NCBI GenBank assembly: GCA_002483865.1
Contig: DLIT01000024.1
Span: forward strand, 17,303-26,263
From: Brevundimonas sp. UBA7635
Lineage (GTDB): Bacteria; Pseudomonadota; Alphaproteobacteria; Caulobacterales; Caulobacteraceae
Direction of reading: 5' to 3'
DNA: 8,961 bases
Of this stretch, positions 7,078 to 8,961 are shown piece after piece. The position numbers and the translations under genes are program-made. Position 1 is the first letter of the stretch. Each line of letters starts with the position of its first letter. The notes below the pieces were generated by a model that saw nothing but the letters and a program-made list of their open reading frames with translations, searched no databases and was not told the origin of the DNA.

Positions 7078-7913
7078 CGCGTGAACTTCACGCTGATCGG
7101 CTTGGCCGGGTCCAGCTCAACACCACCGGTGGGCAGGGCAAAGGTCCGACGGCCACCCAGGGGGGCGGCATAGCCGACGCCGATAATGGCCGAAAGCTCG
7201 CTTCCAGAAGCCAGTTGCTGGCGATAGGGGGTGCCGTCGCGAGCCGTTCCCTCGATGACCCAGGTCGCCCCGCTCATCAGCGCATAGCGTTTGCCGTCAT
7301 TGCGCACGATTACTTCGACGCCGGGTTCACGGACCGGGGGCCTGGCCTCTTCGCCTTCGATCACTTCGGATGGTGTTTCAATGACGGTGACCCTGGTCGA
7401 CTGGACCTTGACGTCAGGCTCCGCACCTGGTGGGGCCACGACCACAAGGGCCTTCATGTTGTACAGGACCTGCACGGCGATCGAACCGCCATCTTCCGCT
7501 GGGGCGCGATCCTGGCTCACCGGCAGTTGGCGCACCGCAAGATAATAGGCCTGGGATGCTTCCAGGTCGGGCGCACCGATCCATTGCAAGCGGACCATCT
7601 GGCGACCGTTTACAGCCACCAGCCCCTGTGGCGGGAAGACCAGGAAGTCTTCATCGGCAGGGGTTTCTGTCACGCTGCCGTCATCTTCGAAGGTCAGACG
7701 AGTAATCGTGGTTTCAAACGGCAGGGGCACAGACCCCACGTTGCCGACCTCGATCCGGGCCGAGGTTCCAGCTCCCTTGGTGGTCAATTCCACAACCATG
7801 GGCGACACGCGCATGGCCCAGGCAACGCCACCCAGAGCCGTCACGCAGACGGCCATGGCGACCACCGCCATCGCAGCCAGACGCACAGCGCGCCCGCTAA
7901 AACCAGAAATCAT
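7074..7913 (-). CDS. Periplasmic fimbrial chaperone (PapD/CsuC-like)
   Basis: This 279-aa protein folds pilins in the periplasm by donor-strand complementation and delivers them to the usher. The signal peptide is probably cut at AWA|MRVSP (after residue 33). The first Ig-like domain holds ARIEVGNVGSVPLPFET and FLVFPPQGLVAVNGRQMVRLQW (about 90-111). This matches the FPP...Q.vR signature of the family; by eye Arg104 stands where PapD has the anchoring Lys112. AYYLAVRQLPV (122-132) is the usual link to domain 2. It is somewhat longer than PapD, partly from an acidic stretch around VIEGEEARPPVREP. The reading frame is open to 8075, but that would overlap the pilin gene and add 54 unrelated residues. 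The ATG at 7913 has GGGGG 5 nt upstream and starts a proper signal peptide. It overlaps the usher by 4 nt. Confidence 0.93.
   Translation of the reverse strand: MISGFSGRAVRLAAMAVVAMAVCVTALGGVAWAMRVSPMVVELTTKGAGTSARIEVGNVGSVPLPFETTITRLTFEDDGSVTETPADEDFLVFPPQGLVAVNGRQMVRLQWIGAPDLEASQAYYLAVRQLPVSQDRAPAEDGGSIAVQVLYNMKALVVVAPPGAEPDVKVQSTRVTVIETPSEVIEGEEARPPVREPGVEVIVRNDGKRYALMSGATWVIEGTARDGTPYRQQLASGSELSAIIGVGYAAPLGGRRTFALPTGGVELDPAKPISVKFTR
7079..7093 (-). repeat. Perfect inverted repeat at the chaperone-usher junction
   Basis: GCGTGAA (7079-7085) and TTCACGC (7087-7093) are exact reverse complements around one central base, so RNA could form a 6-bp stem with a 3-base loop. It lies in the last chaperone codons and ends one base before the usher ATG at 7077. 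It may restrict free initiation at the usher start unless ribosomes arrive from the chaperone. Chance is a fair alternative. Confidence 0.4.
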
Positions 7914-7918
7914 CTCTA

Positions 7919-7923
7919 CCCCC
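7919..7923 (-). promoter_or_regulatory. Ribosome binding site of the chaperone gene
   Basis: On the minus strand GGGGG lies 5 nt before the ATG at 7913. It is a plain purine-rich site rather than a full AGGAGG, but it supports this start over the longer open frame reaching back into the pilin gene. Confidence 0.5.
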
Positions 7924-7964
7924 AAGCCTTGGTGCGCCCGTCTCGCCCGGACAGGTGCCAGCAC

Positions 7965-7978
7965 CGAAAAACAATGGT
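7965..7978 (-). repeat. CATTGTT motif, copy upstream of the chaperone
   Basis: The minus strand reads ACCATTGTTTTTCG, 52-65 nt upstream of the chaperone start. Twelve of 14 bases match the copy at 8927-8940 (ACCATTGTTCATCG) upstream of the pilin, in the same orientation. It may be an operator or promoter element; the function is unknown. Confidence 0.45.
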
Positions 7979-8002
7979 GCAACAACACTGGTAACTGAAA
8001 CG

Positions 8003-8033
8003 AAAACGGGGAGGCCCACAGAGCCTCCCCGTT
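8003..8033 (-). terminator. Intra-operonic terminator after the pilin gene
   Basis: The minus strand forms a perfect 11-bp stem, AACGGGGAGGC (8033-8023) with GCCTCCCCGTT (8015-8005), and a 7-base loop. A TTTT that continues as CGTTT follows (about 8006-7998). It starts 22 nt after the pilin stop. The stem is strong and the T-tract short and interrupted, so partial readthrough into the chaperone gene is plausible. This would make pilin mRNA the more abundant species. Confidence 0.85.
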
Positions 8034-8055
8034 CAAGGTTGGCTGAAAGCCTGGC

Positions 8056-8862
8056 TTAGTAGGCCAGGATATCAACCGTGACCGAGCCCGAGTATTCGCC
8101 AGCCACCAGGGCCTTCGTCGGGTTCTGGATCTGCAGGGTCACCTTCATCGGCGACTTCCAGGCACCGTGGGTCGAAGGCTTCCAGGTTTCGTCCGCACCC
8201 AGGGAGATGTGGTTGGCAGCCGAGCTGACAGCCACAGCCTGACCAGCGGGACCAGCCTTGTAGTTAGCCGTGGCGGTCATCTTCAGCTCAGCGACGAACT
8301 CGTTGGAGTCATAGCCCAGAGCCTCGGCAGCATAGTTCTTGAGGTTAGACTTGCCGATGCCGACGCGGTTGCGGGTGTTGCAGCCAGCCAGGTTGGTGTC
8401 GATCTCGACCGACGGGGCATTGCCCACCATGGTGAAGGCTGCACCGGGGTTGGTGTCCAGGGCGTTGATGCCGATGTCACCGAAGTCGATGGTCGTGTCG
8501 GCGTTGCCCACGAAGTAGGCGCAGTCCGGCGTCACATTGCCCTTCAGGCTGAAGGTTGCGCCAGCGTTTCCTTCGGCGTCACCGATATTCCCGTCAAACC
8601 CGTCGCTGTCGATGGTGAACAGCGAAATCGAGTTGGGGAAGTTACCGAGGAACGGCGCCGAGCCCGCGGTCTGCCAAGCGTCAGCCGCGAGAACGGCAAC
8701 CGTGTTGTTGGTTGTGCCAGAGGCTACCACAGGCGGGAAAGGCCAGACCGAGAAGGTTTGGCTGGAAGCCACCGACCCTTGATAGATCGGGCCATCGGCG
8801 GCGGCGGGAGCTGCCAGGGCCAGAACAGCGGCACCGGCCATCAGCGAAGCAATCTTTTTCAT
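8056..8862 (-). CDS. Major fimbrial pilin subunit
   Basis: A 268-aa exported subunit, first gene of the chaperone-usher operon. MKKIASLMAG and a hydrophobic core end at AAA|DGP, giving signal cleavage after about residue 22. The mature N-terminus (YQGSVASSQTFSVWPF) alternates hydrophobic residues and could be the donor strand. A segment up to about residue 105 precedes the part that looks like a classical pilin fold, which starts near GNVTPDC and has Cys114 and Cys161 as the likely disulfide. It ends in ALVAGEYSGSVTVDILAY, the typical last strand of pilin domains. At about 246 mature residues it is much longer than type 1 pilins (about 160). The start at 8862 is chosen because GGAG (8872-8875) lies 9 nt upstream; an ATG at 8877 would place that site inside the coding region. 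Position, terminator and fold point to the major subunit; an exact family is not recognised. Confidence 0.85.
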   Translation of the reverse strand: MKKIASLMAGAAVLALAAPAAADGPIYQGSVASSQTFSVWPFPPVVASGTTNNTVAVLAADAWQTAGSAPFLGNFPNSISLFTIDSDGFDGNIGDAEGNAGATFSLKGNVTPDCAYFVGNADTTIDFGDIGINALDTNPGAAFTMVGNAPSVEIDTNLAGCNTRNRVGIGKSNLKNYAAEALGYDSNEFVAELKMTATANYKAGPAGQAVAVSSAANHISLGADETWKPSTHGAWKSPMKVTLQIQNPTKALVAGEYSGSVTVDILAY

Positions 8863-8961
8863 AACTCGTATCTCCATGAGGGATGATTGAGAAAAGCGTC
8901 GATCGCGGTGGCGATGCCGCCTCGTTCGATGAACAATGGTTTAATAAACAATGATATTCGC
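8863..8961 (-). promoter_or_regulatory. Upstream region of the pilin operon (runs to the window edge)
   Basis: These 99 bp precede the pilin start. The distal part (about 8927-8961) is AT-rich and carries two CATTGTT repeats; the proximal part is GC-rich with a GGCG/CGCC mini-hairpin (about 8908-8919). The ribosome site GGAG is at 8872-8875. The operon promoter is expected here or just beyond the window. TTGTTC or TTGTTT in the repeats could act as a -35, but no fitting -10 follows. Confidence 0.5.
8927..8955 (-). repeat. Two direct CATTGTT repeats upstream of the pilin
   Basis: On the minus strand CATTGTTTAT (8953-8944) and CATTGTTCAT (8938-8929) match at 9 of 10 positions and start 15 bp apart, so they are not exactly on the same helical face if a 10.5-bp repeat is assumed. 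The second copy, extended to ACCATTGTTCATCG, recurs upstream of the chaperone. The pair lies 67-91 nt before the pilin ATG, a fit for a regulator-binding site. Confidence 0.5.

Larger units (their letters stand above)
7914..8055 (-). promoter_or_regulatory. Pilin-chaperone intergenic region
   Basis: This is the only sizeable gap (142 bp) inside the fimbrial operon. From the pilin side it holds an intrinsic terminator, then a CATTGTT motif (7965-7978) shared with the pilin upstream region. A GGTGC/GCACC dyad at 7955-7965 and a small CCAAG/CTTGG dyad (7922-7932) follow, then the chaperone ribosome site. A second promoter for chaperone, usher and tip genes may lie here, but no clear -10 element is visible. 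Confidence 0.5.

Noticed and set aside
7940..7965. Possible sigma54 promoter (TGGCACC on the minus strand) before the chaperone
   Set aside because: The -24 element is good, but the -12 position reads CGGGC instead of TTGC-like, so the pair fails.
7215..7994. A 259-codon plus-strand open frame opposite the chaperone
   Set aside because: Its His/Asp/Arg-rich composition and full overlap with the convincing chaperone gene mark it as a shadow.
7914..8075. Upstream extension of the chaperone reading frame to an ATG at 8075
   Set aside because: It would overlap the pilin end and pass through the terminator, and it adds 54 residues before a good signal peptide. The ATG at 7913 has its own ribosome site.
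8167..8886. A 239-codon plus-strand open frame opposite the pilin
   Set aside because: It is a Val/Gly/Asp-rich shadow of the pilin codons; the minus-strand frame has a signal peptide, a ribosome site and pilin motifs.

Overview
The window looks like a chromosomal segment of a GC-rich (about 60%, judged by eye) Gram-negative bacterium. It is most likely an alphaproteobacterium, possibly of the Caulobacterales. This rests on the CyoA type with a long C-terminal tail, the MFS gene divergent from cyoA, and the style of the fimbrial chaperone, usher and pilin. The genus is not proven. I see no phage, transposon, tRNA, rRNA or CRISPR.

Left part (1-2960): the start of a cytochrome bo3 ubiquinol oxidase operon runs leftwards, with cyoA complete and the first 41 codons of cyoB. 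Divergent from it, across a 151-bp region with two perfect short inverted repeats, is a 12-helix major facilitator transporter that ends in a strong intrinsic terminator.

Middle (2961-3612): after about 140 bp of non-coding DNA comes a small secreted protein of 145 aa with two cysteines and pilin-like traits. It faces the fimbrial operon tail-to-tail, and one terminator hairpin with A and T tracts on both sides appears to serve both directions.

Right part (3613-8961): a compact four-gene chaperone-usher fimbrial operon is read leftwards. In transcription order it holds the major pilin (8862-8056), periplasmic chaperone (7913-7074), outer-membrane usher (7077-4516) and a tip-adhesin-like spore coat U-type subunit (4512-3613). 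The pilin would cross the inner membrane by Sec, be folded by the chaperone, and be polymerised through the usher with the last gene product probably at the tip. Chaperone and usher overlap by an ATGA, and usher and tip gene are 3 bp apart, so these three are translationally coupled. The pilin is set apart by a 142-bp gap holding an intrinsic terminator 22 nt after its stop, which would yield more pilin than assembly proteins. A CATTGTT-type motif occurs twice upstream of the pilin and once upstream of the chaperone, at similar distances from the start codons and in the same orientation. This is the best candidate for an undescribed regulatory feature here.
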